DNA of 64,000 nucleotides. It comes from Dyella nitratireducens. GTDB taxonomy: Bacteria > Pseudomonadota > Gammaproteobacteria > Xanthomonadales > Rhodanobacteraceae. Numbering within the stretch: position 1 is the first letter of the stretch; each line of letters begins with the position of its first letter. A program made the position numbers and the translations under genes. The stretch is taken from contig NZ_BMJA01000007.1 of NCBI RefSeq assembly GCF_014642835.1, positions 1-64,000 of the forward strand. The letters are read 5' to 3'. Of the stretch, positions 1-6,170 are shown one piece after another. The notes under the pieces are model-generated. The model saw only the letters and a list, made by a program, of their open reading frames with translations. It was not told the DNA's origin and ran no database searches.

Positions 1-34
1 CGATGATCTGTTCCTCGGTAAAACGCTTCTTCAC
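1..34 (-). CDS. IS3-family transposase OrfA, N-terminal fragment
   Basis: The first eleven codons read VKKRFTEEQII from a GTG start. This is the characteristic beginning of the helix-turn-helix OrfA of IS3-family transposases. A strong ribosome site (AAGGAGA) lies upstream at about 40-48. The rest of the gene is outside the window. OrfA normally works with OrfB through programmed frameshifting to make the active transposase; whether this copy is intact cannot be seen. Confidence 0.65.
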   Translation of the reverse strand, partial: MKKRFTEEQII

Positions 35-110
35 GTCCAATCTCCTTCCGTTGCGGGATTGGACTCCAAATCCTTGCGCTACTCAAAACCGGGGGGACGT
101 CGAGAGGACG
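1..110 (-). mobile_element. IS3-family insertion sequence, one end
   Basis: The left edge contains the beginning of an IS3-family element reading leftward out of the window. The orfA start is visible at 34. The GC-rich block CAAAACCGGGGGGACG around 84-100 is the likely terminal inverted repeat. The exact IS boundary and target duplication cannot be set because the other end is outside the window. The integrase remnant begins immediately to the right, so this element probably removed its 5' end. Confidence 0.6.
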
Positions 111-126
111 TGCAAACGCTCGGGCT

Positions 127-690
127 TTGATGGACCAAGCCTTACAGGGTATCCAAAGTGGTCGGGATTACACCGTTGAATTGCCCAACGGCACCAAGCT
201 CAAAACGGACAGCTTGGATGCTGACCATCGCCATGCCCAAGACGTCATTCTCGCCCTGACCAGGGCGGGAGCCCTCTCCCCTCTTCCAACCACCATTTCA
301 ATTCCCGCCACTCCCAAAGTGGGATTGCTGTCTGAGCGCATCGAAAAATTTCTCTCGCAAATGAAAGTGCAGGAACGAAGTGAAACCAACCACTTCGATA
401 CAGCTTTTACCTTGAAAGTTTTTCTCGGCTTGGTGGGCGATAAAGATTTGAGTGAAGTCAGTCCCGACGATTTGGACATCTTCATGGATGGGTTAGCCCA
501 CTGGCCCGCCAATGCCAGCAAGAAAAAACCATACAAGGGTCTTTCGCCCAAGGAAGTCTTGAAAAAAGCCAAACAACGGCAAGACAAGGGACTGACACCA
601 TGCACGAAAGAAAAACACCTTGACTGTTTGAGACTATTTTTCAACAACTGTGTCGAGCGACGGCTTATCTCTTACAACCCCTGCAAGGGT
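127..690 (+). pseudogene. tyrosine recombinase (phage/ICE integrase) fragment
   Basis: The reading frame encodes a region like the N-terminal DNA-binding part of phage-type tyrosine integrases. It has a leader resembling the arm-binding region and then a helical core-binding segment (residues about 75-190, with LSEVSPDDLDIFMD and KEKHLDCLRLFFNNC). It ends at YNPCKG, exactly where such proteins pass into the catalytic domain. The R...HxxR...Y catalytic half is absent because IS5-family sequence begins there. The 5' end abuts the IS3 end, so the true start is also lost. This is a relic of the integrase that probably moved the island; it cannot be active. Confidence 0.6.
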
Positions 691-830
691 CGCGTTCAAC
701 ACTTGCAGGTTCGTCATGCTGACGTTGCCGCGTTGTTGCGGCAAGCAGTGTTCGATCCGTTGAAATTGTTCTTCCGTGATTTCCATCGCCCAAGTATAAG
801 ATCAGACGCCGATAGTGTTAACACGCCCTA
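691..830 (-). mobile_element. IS5-family insertion sequence remnant (5' end only)
   Basis: On the minus strand an ATG at 786 opens the peptide MEITEEQFQRIEHCLPQQRG followed by NVSMTNLQVLNA. This is the typical N-terminus of IS5-family (IS427-like) transposases. Upstream lies the likely IS tip with GTGTTAACAC at about 817-826. Homology stops near 691 and no distal end of the element is present, so only about 140 bp survive. A deletion or recombination event joined the IS interior to the integrase gene. Confidence 0.65.
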
Positions 831-1199
831 GGAAGTCTGGATATCAATTCCGTCTCCCCGTTCAAAGCGGGCGATTTCAAAGACATTCGTTGGTACAGAA
901 TGCTCGAAGATTCGGTCTGTGATGGCTCGGCTGAGATGACCACAGCGCTCCAGATTTTCGTGACCTATCTTTCTGCCGATGTCATCGATACTGCAACCAA
1001 AATCCTAGAATCCGAATTTGTGAAGATGCATCTCTTCCATCTTCATGATTTGGTCGATGCCAACACGCACATCGACCCCAATAGGGTCGTCCCCATGTTC
1101 ATGTTTTTCACCAAGGAAAAGAGCATGGATGAACGAGGTTATCGAGAATTCTGGAACCTTTGCATCAAGCTTGAAGACTTGTGCCAACCCCCATCCTAA
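831..1199 (+). pseudogene. C-terminal remnant of an unknown protein
   Basis: The frame is open from the IS5 junction through the first ATG at 900 to the stop at 1199. It reads from GSLDINSVSPFKAGDFKD through a roughly 100-residue helical, acidic segment. Because the frame continues upstream into the IS edge without a start or ribosome site, I read this as the 3' end of a gene cut by the IS5 element. A short gene starting at 900 is the alternative. I do not recognise the family. A rho-independent terminator follows directly. Confidence 0.4.
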
Positions 1200-1226
1200 A
1201 GCCACCTCTCAAGGGTGGCTTTTTTA
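1198..1226 (+). terminator. rho-independent terminator
   Basis: A 9-bp stem AAGCCACC/GGGTGGCTT with a short loop is followed by six T residues. It starts at the stop codon of the preceding frame. Confidence 0.8.
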
Positions 1227-1389
1227 GTGTCCAGCCAAATGGTCATCGATGACCTGCCGAGGGCGAAACATCCATTAGTTCCGGAAGGCACAGAGATGTT
1301 TTTCATCTAACCTGCTAAGAAAAGAGAACGATTTCAACCTCATGAAGCAGATTACCCTCATATAACACCCACCCGAGCATGATGAGATG

Positions 1390-1497
1390 ATGGTGGCGCA
1401 CATCAGTCCACCATCAGCCGTAGGGCACCTACACCTTGGCTCAGTCCAAGGCCCATTTTAGAGGGCTAAGTACCCTCGCCCAGATAGGCCATCTGTC
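1390..1497 (+). promoter_or_regulatory. structured leader A upstream of small ORF
   Basis: Three hairpins stand before the ATG at 1498. They are ATGGTGG/CCACCAT (1390-1396 with 1408-1414, loop beginning CGCA), CCTTGG/CCAAGG (1434-1439 with 1446-1451) and CCC/GGG around ATTTTAGA (1452-1454 with 1463-1465). The same order, spacing and loop features occur with different stem bases upstream of the paralogous ORF at 3391. Conserved pairing with changed bases supports a functional RNA structure such as a cis-regulatory leader or small RNA. No known riboswitch class was recognised. Confidence 0.4.
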
Positions 1498-1761
1498 ATG
1501 CCCCATATCATTGCGCTGATGTCATTGGCGCAAATCCACAGCATCTATACCTCTGACGCCAAATCACAGAACAAGGCATCTACTCAGGACGCTCCACAGG
1601 TGTACTCAAAAACCTCGTTTGCAGGCCGTGAACCTGGACATCCTGGACACCCACCTCCGCTTCCCGACTCCAAAGGGAAAAAGGCCATCGATAATGCTTC
1701 AAGCCAGCGTTGCAGAGGCCATGATGGTAAACACGCCCATCAACGGGGACATTCGGTCTAG
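1498..1761 (+). CDS. small unknown protein, paralogue of the product at 3197-3391
   Basis: The first 45 residues align with the product encoded at 3391-3197. Both have MP..I.xxS.AQIHS.Y at the start and YSKTS...REP near residues 36-48. The two DNA sequences differ mostly at third codon positions in the AQIHS.Y stretch, so the shared part is protein-coding. After REP this copy continues with a Pro/Gly/His-rich tail of about 40 residues that has no match in the other copy and may be a frame-drift tail. No ribosome site is clear; the structured leader lies just upstream. The function is unknown, and both copies sit at the edges of the small-gene cassette, facing inward. Confidence 0.5.
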   Translation: MPHIIALMSLAQIHSIYTSDAKSQNKASTQDAPQVYSKTSFAGREPGHPGHPPPLPDSKGKKAIDNASSQRCRGHDGKHAHQRGHSV

Positions 1762-1793
1762 ATAGGACATCGCCTGATGTCTTATCTACCCGC

Positions 1794-2042
1794 GTGCAAG
1801 TCTCTTGCGTAAAAAAGATACAACAAATCCGTTTGGAAGAATCCGTGGACAATTCGACGTTAACGCCATCAGAGCAAAGGGTCATCCGCTCACTCATAGG
1901 TAGGTTTCACAGCAGTTGGAACCGTGAACTCATGACCGTAGAACGAATGTTAGTCCTACAGCAAAAGGGCATGGTAACGCGAGACGAAGGACGATGGAGG
2001 CTGACAGCGCTTGGTCTTATGTATGCATCCATCTCACGCTGA
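1794..2042 (+). CDS. small hypothetical protein, possible winged-helix fold
   Basis: This is an 82-residue frame opening with GTG. The central segment TPSEQRVIRSLIGRF...ELMTVERMLVLQQKGMV followed by RDEGRWRLTALGL reads like a compact winged-helix module: two or three helices, then a short beta wing with W-R-L-T. No catalytic residues are visible. A DNA-binding regulator of the cassette is possible, but this is inference from pattern only. The start codon is not well supported by a ribosome site. The gene lies in the same direction as its neighbours at 1498 and 2088. Confidence 0.4.
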   Translation: MQVSCVKKIQQIRLEESVDNSTLTPSEQRVIRSLIGRFHSSWNRELMTVERMLVLQQKGMVTRDEGRWRLTALGLMYASISR

Positions 2043-2087
2043 CTTCTTCTCATTCAAACCTTTCGACCTGGCACATGGAAAATACGC

Positions 2088-2375
2088 ATGTCGCAAAGGC
2101 TTCATAAGTGGCTGTCTCTTACCAAAACGGTGACGTCTACCTTGCATGAGCACAAAATGACTTCAGACCAAAAACAGGTGCTCAAGGTTAGAGACGCACA
2201 CGGCGACACCTTAGATGCACATATTGAGCGACGAGAAAAAAGCACCATCCATGTCCAGCTTGTTATTCCAAACGGACCCACTCACGAGAATCGCTTTACC
2301 CGGATGTCGGACGACAAGTTGGTGTCTGCAATCGAGCGATGGATGAAGAGGGAATGGATTTGCGCCCGTCAGTAA
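2088..2375 (+). CDS. hypothetical protein
   Basis: This 95-residue soluble protein has no signal peptide or membrane segment. The N-terminal half is helical and basic. The second half has alternating hydrophobic residues (STIHVQLVIP) suggesting beta strands, followed by a helix ending in WMKREW. I do not recognise a family. The frame fits the run of plus-strand small genes in this island segment, and the lower-GC codon use matches its neighbours. The start at the first ATG is the simplest choice, although no strong ribosome site precedes it. Confidence 0.4.
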   Translation: MSQRLHKWLSLTKTVTSTLHEHKMTSDQKQVLKVRDAHGDTLDAHIERREKSTIHVQLVIPNGPTHENRFTRMSDDKLVSAIERWMKREWICARQ

Positions 2376-2492
2376 GTTTCTACCAAGACACCTCCTGGTC
2401 ACTGATAAAGAACAGACACGTAACAAGAGACCTGTCAGTGTGAGGATGCTCACTCAGGTTCCTTCGGAATCAGTGAAGCAGAGGATTTTCAG

Positions 2493-2669
2493 ATGAACAA
2501 CCAAGGCTCCTCCAACCCTTCCCACAACCCCTCGCAACCGCCCAAACAGGCAGGCAATGATGAGGGTTCCTCGAAAGAACGGGAGCAACAGGGTGCACCG
2601 AATAAGGACCAAGAAAATCCTTCCCAGGGCAAGCCATCGGGCGGTCAAGAAGATACATCTAAGCGCTAA
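2493..2669 (+). CDS. small disordered Gln/Ser/Pro-rich protein
   Basis: This 58-residue reading frame is preceded by AGAGGA eight bases before the ATG. The product is almost free of hydrophobic residues and rich in N, Q, S, P, G, K and E, with several PS/SQG repeats, so it is predicted to be fully disordered. It resembles small hydrophilic stress or spacer proteins, but I cannot assign it. A strong terminator at 2710-2734 follows, which supports a real transcription unit ending here. Confidence 0.45.
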   Translation: MNNQGSSNPSHNPSQPPKQAGNDEGSSKEREQQGAPNKDQENPSQGKPSGGQEDTSKR

Positions 2670-2709
2670 GGCAGCGTTGCGCTGAAATCACCAGTCAAGC
2701 GCAAAAAAG

Positions 2710-2734
2710 GGCCTGCATTTGCAGGCCTTTTTTT
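2710..2734 (+). terminator. rho-independent terminator
   Basis: The stem GGCCTGCA/TGCAGGCC has a two-base TT loop and is followed by seven T residues. It closes the transcription unit that includes the disordered-protein gene ending at 2669. Confidence 0.9.
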
Positions 2735-2796
2735 CATCAAAGCCAACGAAGGCTTTTCACGCGATTCGAATAGAATCAAGCATAGGGGAGGCTCTG

Positions 2797-3033
2797 ATGC
2801 CTGAAGTCAAAGGTTCATACCGAGGCTTGACCTACATTGCCATCTACCGTCGTGATGGTCCAAGACTGTCTTGGTCGGCAAGTGTTGAAGACGATGATGG
2901 AGCTGTGATTTTTATCACAGGCTACTTTGTCTGTCGGGAAGAGGACGAGGCGTGTGAATCCTCACTTCGCCAAAAACTGTATGAACGCATGGATGCTTAC
3001 CATACCTCTCATAAGTCACCCATATTGCATTAA
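2797..3033 (+). CDS. hypothetical protein
   Basis: This is a 78-residue protein. The ATG at 2797 was chosen over an upstream in-frame start because GGGGAGG lies six bases before it; the longer frame would begin inside the preceding terminator. The sequence alternates strands and short loops (YRGLTYIAIYRRDGPRLSW, then AVIFITGYFV) and ends in a helix with EEDEACESSLRQKL. This suggests a small alpha-beta protein. No family is recognised. It is followed by about 160 bp without a gene and then the convergent small ORF. Confidence 0.5.
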   Translation: MPEVKGSYRGLTYIAIYRRDGPRLSWSASVEDDDGAVIFITGYFVCREEDEACESSLRQKLYERMDAYHTSHKSPILH

Positions 3034-3171
3034 ATGCAACTGCAACAATGGCACGAATAAGTTCGATAGATAGCAGAGTTCGAGCTCACCGAGGCGTCCA
3101 TGCCCTCCGAGGAGACTCCTTCTCAGTGAGGGCATCCCTGCCTAGCCGAGACACATCAGGATTAGTGATAT

Positions 3172-3191
3172 GAAAACCCCATAGTGGGGTC
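3172..3191 (-). terminator. probable terminator of the 3391-3197 gene
   Basis: Read on the minus strand, GACCCC/GGGGTT pairs around a five-base loop and is followed by TTTTC. It lies just after the stop codon at 3197. Confidence 0.6.
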
Positions 3192-3196
3192 TTGGG

Positions 3197-3391
3197 TCAA
3201 TACTTTCTACTTTTGTTCGACAGTCCAGAGCGTTCTGGAAAACGCCCTGAAGGAATTGGCTCTCGTTTGTAAGCGGACGTCTTTGAGTATTGGACTGCTT
3301 CTGCGCTAGGCGCTCGATGGTTGAACGCCTTTTCTGTTGCATAGACAGAATGAATCTGGGCCGCCGAAAGCGGCTCAATAGTACGGGGCAT
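3197..3391 (-). CDS. small unknown protein, paralogue of the product at 1498-1761
   Basis: This is a 64-residue protein sharing MP..I..LS.AQIHS.Y and YSKTS..KREP with the product starting at 1498. Conservation at the protein level with mostly synonymous base changes shows that both are translated genes of one small family. The remaining C-terminal 18 residues (ending SGLSNKSRKY) are basic. No domain is known to me. The gene is preceded by a structured leader with the same hairpin order as the other copy and followed by a terminator. The pair bounds the 1.5-3.4 kb cassette in inverted orientation. Confidence 0.55.
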   Translation of the reverse strand: MPRTIEPLSAAQIHSVYATEKAFNHRAPSAEAVQYSKTSAYKREPIPSGRFPERSGLSNKSRKY

Positions 3392-3491
3392 AATGGGGAT
3401 ACCTAAAGGTCGCGAAAGTGCGCGACAGCACTAGAAAATGCCTTGCATATCGAAAGCAAGGAAAGGCCCATCAGTGATGGCTTGCGATCAC
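3392..3491 (-). promoter_or_regulatory. structured leader B upstream of small ORF
   Basis: Forward coordinates 3474-3478 with 3487-3491 (GTGAT/ATCAC) and 3441-3446 with 3456-3461 (CCTTGC/GCAAGG) form two stems in the minus-strand transcript. A GCA/TGC stem around TTTTCTAG comes next. Order and spacing match leader A, and the first loop again begins CGCA. The sixth base pair of the second stem is C-G here and G-C in leader A, a compensatory change. Confidence 0.4.
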
Positions 3492-3830
3492 CCATGAGAT
3501 GCTGGGACGAATACTCCCCAATACATGGATTCATCATGCGCCCAGCAGACCCAAATAGCAATTTCGAAATTCGCCAAGGGTGTAGTGGACGACTGACTCG
3601 GGCTCTGCAAGCCTCTTGACCCTGGAAGCCCAGCTATAAGTGGTCATCTGTGAGTAAGAACGGGACCTTTTCCAGCCTCCAAATAAATTTTCTCGTTAGC
3701 AATGGACATACTCAGCCATCTTCTTGCGGCGGTTTACCAGTGACGGCAATCCATGCTGAGCGTGTGTAATGTTCAAGCTCTTGGGTGTCCATCAAACGTT
3801 CAAGCAATAGCTTCACCGATAAGCAAGCCA
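3492..3830. other. intergenic region, no gene seen
   Basis: About 340 bp without a convincing reading frame, lying between the leader of the 3391 gene and the terminator of the secreted-protein gene. An imperfect AATTTCGAAATT palindrome is present near 3560. No further feature could be supported. Confidence 0.4.
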
Positions 3831-3860
3831 TCAAAACAAAGACCCCGCACAAGGCGGGGC
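3831..3860 (-). terminator. rho-independent terminator of the BP74_N-like gene
   Basis: On the minus strand GCCCCGCC...GGGGTC forms a stem around a short loop and is followed by TTTGTTTTG. It lies about 60 bp after the stop at 3923. Confidence 0.8.
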
Positions 3861-3922
3861 CGACTGCTTAAGATGACCGCTTCTTTTGCGGTCGATGAGC
3901 AACAGAGCAAACTAGCGATCTT

Positions 3923-4414
3923 CTATTTCGATGGAAGAGGAAACGGGTATCTGATCTCTCTTACCAAGCGGGAACTCCAGGGGCACCATATCCCAGTTGC
4001 CAAAAAGGCCGGCGTGCCAACGAGGTGGAGGTCCTCCTCAACTTTCAACGAAGTAGCTTCGCATTCTTCGTTTGAAGCAGCGAAGAGCTCGATAGAGTCG
4101 GAGTCAAGGTGAAAGGGATATTCTTCGTTGTAAGCAACCCGGCCGCGCACGACCTTTCCCTTTACATGCACTGCATCGCCTGGCCAAGTTTCATTTGCAA
4201 GAATTCTTTCGATCTGCCTAACCACTACCGGATTGTTGACCGCAATGACAAACTCGTGCGGTCCAAATGTCGTCGCATCTGCTCCCACCACTGAGTCGGG
4301 ACCATTTAGCGTTACAAAAGAGAAATAACGCGTCTGCGCATGTGCCGCAGCCGAAAAACCCACTACAGCGACGGCAGAAGCCAACGCAAACAATAACGCC
4401 TTCTTCGCTTTCAT
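3923..4414 (-). CDS. secreted BP74_N (calmodulin-binding-protein-like) domain protein
   Basis: This 163-residue protein starts at 4414, chosen because AAGGAGGA lies six bases upstream; earlier in-frame codons lack a site. Residues 1-26 form a signal peptide ending in AAAHAQ. The mature part matches the BP74_N domain in order: YFSFVTLNGP, then HEFVIAVNNP, WPGDAVHVKGKVV, FHLDSDSIELF and the terminal WCPWSSRLVREI. This domain is known from a Dictyostelium calmodulin-binding protein and many secreted bacterial proteins, and its biochemical role is unclear to me. It is co-directional with the ubiquitin-like operon but separated by about 240 bp, with its own terminator. Confidence 0.65.
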   Translation of the reverse strand: MKAKKALLFALASAVAVVGFSAAAHAQTRYFSFVTLNGPDSVVGADATTFGPHEFVIAVNNPVVVRQIERILANETWPGDAVHVKGKVVRGRVAYNEEYPFHLDSDSIELFAASNEECEATSLKVEEDLHLVGTPAFLATGIWCPWSSRLVREIRYPFPLPSK

Positions 4415-4652
4415 ACATTCCTCCTTGGAAAGAGTGCATAGCACTAGTAATGCCCCGTACGGTTTCATCGTTGCGAGGCAGCGCAACACTAGGGCGCTAG
4501 GCATTCTTAGCTTTGTGAATGAGTAAGCGTTTTGCGTAAGGGGCCTCTTAGTTCAAGCGGAACGCGTGCCTCGCTTACAACATGCCGGGTGTTCTACGTA
4601 CAACAAACCCTAAATTAGGGTCGTGCATAGTCGCCCAGAGTGTCATCGCCAC
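4415..4652. other. intergenic region after the ubiquitin-like operon
   Basis: No gene is seen. The near-palindrome ACCCTAAATTAGGGT at 4607-4621, followed on the minus strand by TTGTTG, may be a weak terminator of the JAB gene. The region also holds the ribosome site and promoter of the BP74_N-like gene. Confidence 0.4.
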
Positions 4653-5273
4653 CTATTTGCCGCGGGAGCTGGCTTCGCAGGCCATAGCCGATTCCACACG
4701 GGATAGCACTGCCGCATGCACTGGCGTAACTTTATCCTCGGGAATTTGAAAGGATTCAGCGCCCAAGAAAAAAGCATGCTCGTCTCGAACAGGGTCAACC
4801 ACGTATCCGGTCGAATATGGGTGAAAGAAAAAATCCCTTTGGGTCTTGCGATCAGTTCCACTAAAAAACGCGCCTAGATTAGGGTGACTATGGAACCAAC
4901 CCACGACAAGCAGCTTTGACTCCACTTGCATCCTCGCCACTTCCCAGACCGACGACCCCATTTGCAAGGAAACACTGGTGCCATGATACTCGTGAGATGG
5001 CACTGCCTTTGATATAACGACCAGCGGATAAGAAACTGCCGTCGTTAGTTCACAGGGCATGAATGCTTGCCCAAGTAGCAAGCCCCCGCTCTCTTCGCGT
5101 CGAGCAGATACGTGGCGATGAACTGCCAATCTCGCCTCCGTATCGAACAAAACGAGCGGGCCCTTTATGAGCAACGCAGTGATAGACATCGCGTCGAGAA
5201 AAGGCAATCCAGATAGAACATCGGCCAACTTGGCCGCTCCTGAATCGGGCTTTACCGTTTTCCACTGAATCAT
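4653..5273 (-). CDS. JAB/JAMM-family deubiquitinase-like metalloprotease
   Basis: This 206-residue protein has a complete JAMM zinc-protease signature: the glutamate of REESGGLLLG (about residue 61), then HSHPNLGAFFSGTD, giving His128, His130, Ser138 and Asp141 with canonical spacing. JAB proteases of this kind cleave isopeptide or C-terminal extensions on ubiquitin-like proteins. The ATG overlaps the E2 stop codon (ATGA), so the two are translationally coupled. It is the last gene of the operon. Its likely roles are maturing the Ubl C-terminus and removing the Ubl from targets, as with BilC-type proteins. Function is inferred from motif and context, and all catalytic residues are present. 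Confidence 0.9.
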   Translation of the reverse strand: MIQWKTVKPDSGAAKLADVLSGLPFLDAMSITALLIKGPLVLFDTEARLAVHRHVSARREESGGLLLGQAFMPCELTTAVSYPLVVISKAVPSHEYHGTSVSLQMGSSVWEVARMQVESKLLVVGWFHSHPNLGAFFSGTDRKTQRDFFFHPYSTGYVVDPVRDEHAFFLGAESFQIPEDKVTPVHAAVLSRVESAMACEASSRGK

Positions 5274-5911
5274 GTTCTAGCCGAGAATGAATTTTTGCAC
5301 TTGGGGCAAACAACAGATCCAGCCTTCCCCGCAGGGAGCCTTACATTCGCCCCGCAATGCGGACACGTAACTACAACCTTCGCGACTTGTTCCTCAGACT
5401 TATCAGTCCAACTCACACTAGATTTCTGGCCTGCAGTCGATACTTGCAGCGAGTCGCTTGGAAAGCTTTGAGGACTTGCACCTTTCGCTCTTAAGTACCA
5501 GCGAGCCGCGTCGCCGTTCGCTGCTGAGGCGACGTTAATTACTGAGTCATCAAACGACAAGATCTTGAATAACCGCTGCGCAAGCAGGTCGAGGTACTCT
5601 GTAGCGATCCACTTGGAACCTAAGCAGACGCGACCGCTGGTATAGATATTGGGATTAAAGACGTTCGTTTTGACTACAACCGAAGGTTCTTGAAATGGAT
5701 ATCTGGCACTTAGCTCTATCGTCGCATCGACTTCGGTCAACGATTTGGCCGGATATCGATCATCTGCTGCAGTTTGCACTTGGAATCGGAGCGAAATATG
5801 AGAAATTGGGCTGCCATTGCATCCAATAACTCGAATTCGACCATTGGTTGCGAGCTCAAGCTGCTTGAGTTTCTTAAGGTCTTCGTCCCGACGTTCATTG
5901 AAGGCATTCAT
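5270..5911 (-). CDS. E2-like conjugating enzyme with C-terminal zinc ribbon
   Basis: This is a 213-residue protein. Residues about 5-145 follow the UBC fold: YPFQEPSVVV, the NPNIY segment replacing the usual HPN, and the active-site context GRVCLGSKW with catalytic Cys96, then helices. A proline/serine-rich linker leads to a zinc ribbon at residues 183-205 (CPHC...CPKC). E2 enzymes accept an activated ubiquitin-like protein as a thioester and pass it to targets. The added ribbon is unusual and could recruit substrate or replace an E3. The gene starts seven bases after the Ubl stop and overlaps the JAB start by four bases. Confidence 0.88.
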   Translation of the reverse strand: MNAFNERRDEDLKKLKQLELATNGRIRVIGCNGSPISHISLRFQVQTAADDRYPAKSLTEVDATIELSARYPFQEPSVVVKTNVFNPNIYTSGRVCLGSKWIATEYLDLLAQRLFKILSFDDSVINVASAANGDAARWYLRAKGASPQSFPSDSLQVSTAGQKSSVSWTDKSEEQVAKVVVTCPHCGANVRLPAGKAGSVVCPKCKNSFSART

Positions 5912-5918
5912 ACTTGGA

Positions 5919-6170
5919 TTATCCAGCTACAAGCATGGGCTGAACTTCTAGAACGTCGCCATCCTGCACACCCTGCGTATCAAGCGCAATAGTCGGTTGA
6001 ATAGTCTTCGCCACGCGCGTATTGATCAGCGAATAGTCCGTATCCTTTGGCAGCGCCCAGTTGTCTACTGCCGCCTGAATAACATCCGCGCCTGTATGAG
6101 AACCCGGAAGTGTTACTTCTGCCTTTCGAGTCTGATCCGCAGTTCGGATGATTACACTGACTTCACTCAT
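5919..6170 (-). CDS. single-domain ubiquitin-like modifier
   Basis: This 83-residue beta-grasp protein starts at 6170, where GGAG precedes the ATG by seven bases. Upstream in-frame ATGs lie inside the E1 gene. The pattern fits a beta-grasp fold: strand VSVIIRT, strand KAEVTLPG, helix GADVIQAAVDNW, later strands IQPTIAL and the DGDVLEVQP loop typical of Ubl proteins, ending in VAG. The C-terminal glycine would be adenylated by the neighbouring E1. It overlaps the E1 3' end by eight bases. Only one Ubl domain is present, unlike the tandem ISG15-like form of some Bil systems. Confidence 0.85.
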   Translation of the reverse strand: MSEVSVIIRTADQTRKAEVTLPGSHTGADVIQAAVDNWALPKDTDYSLINTRVAKTIQPTIALDTQGVQDGDVLEVQPMLVAG

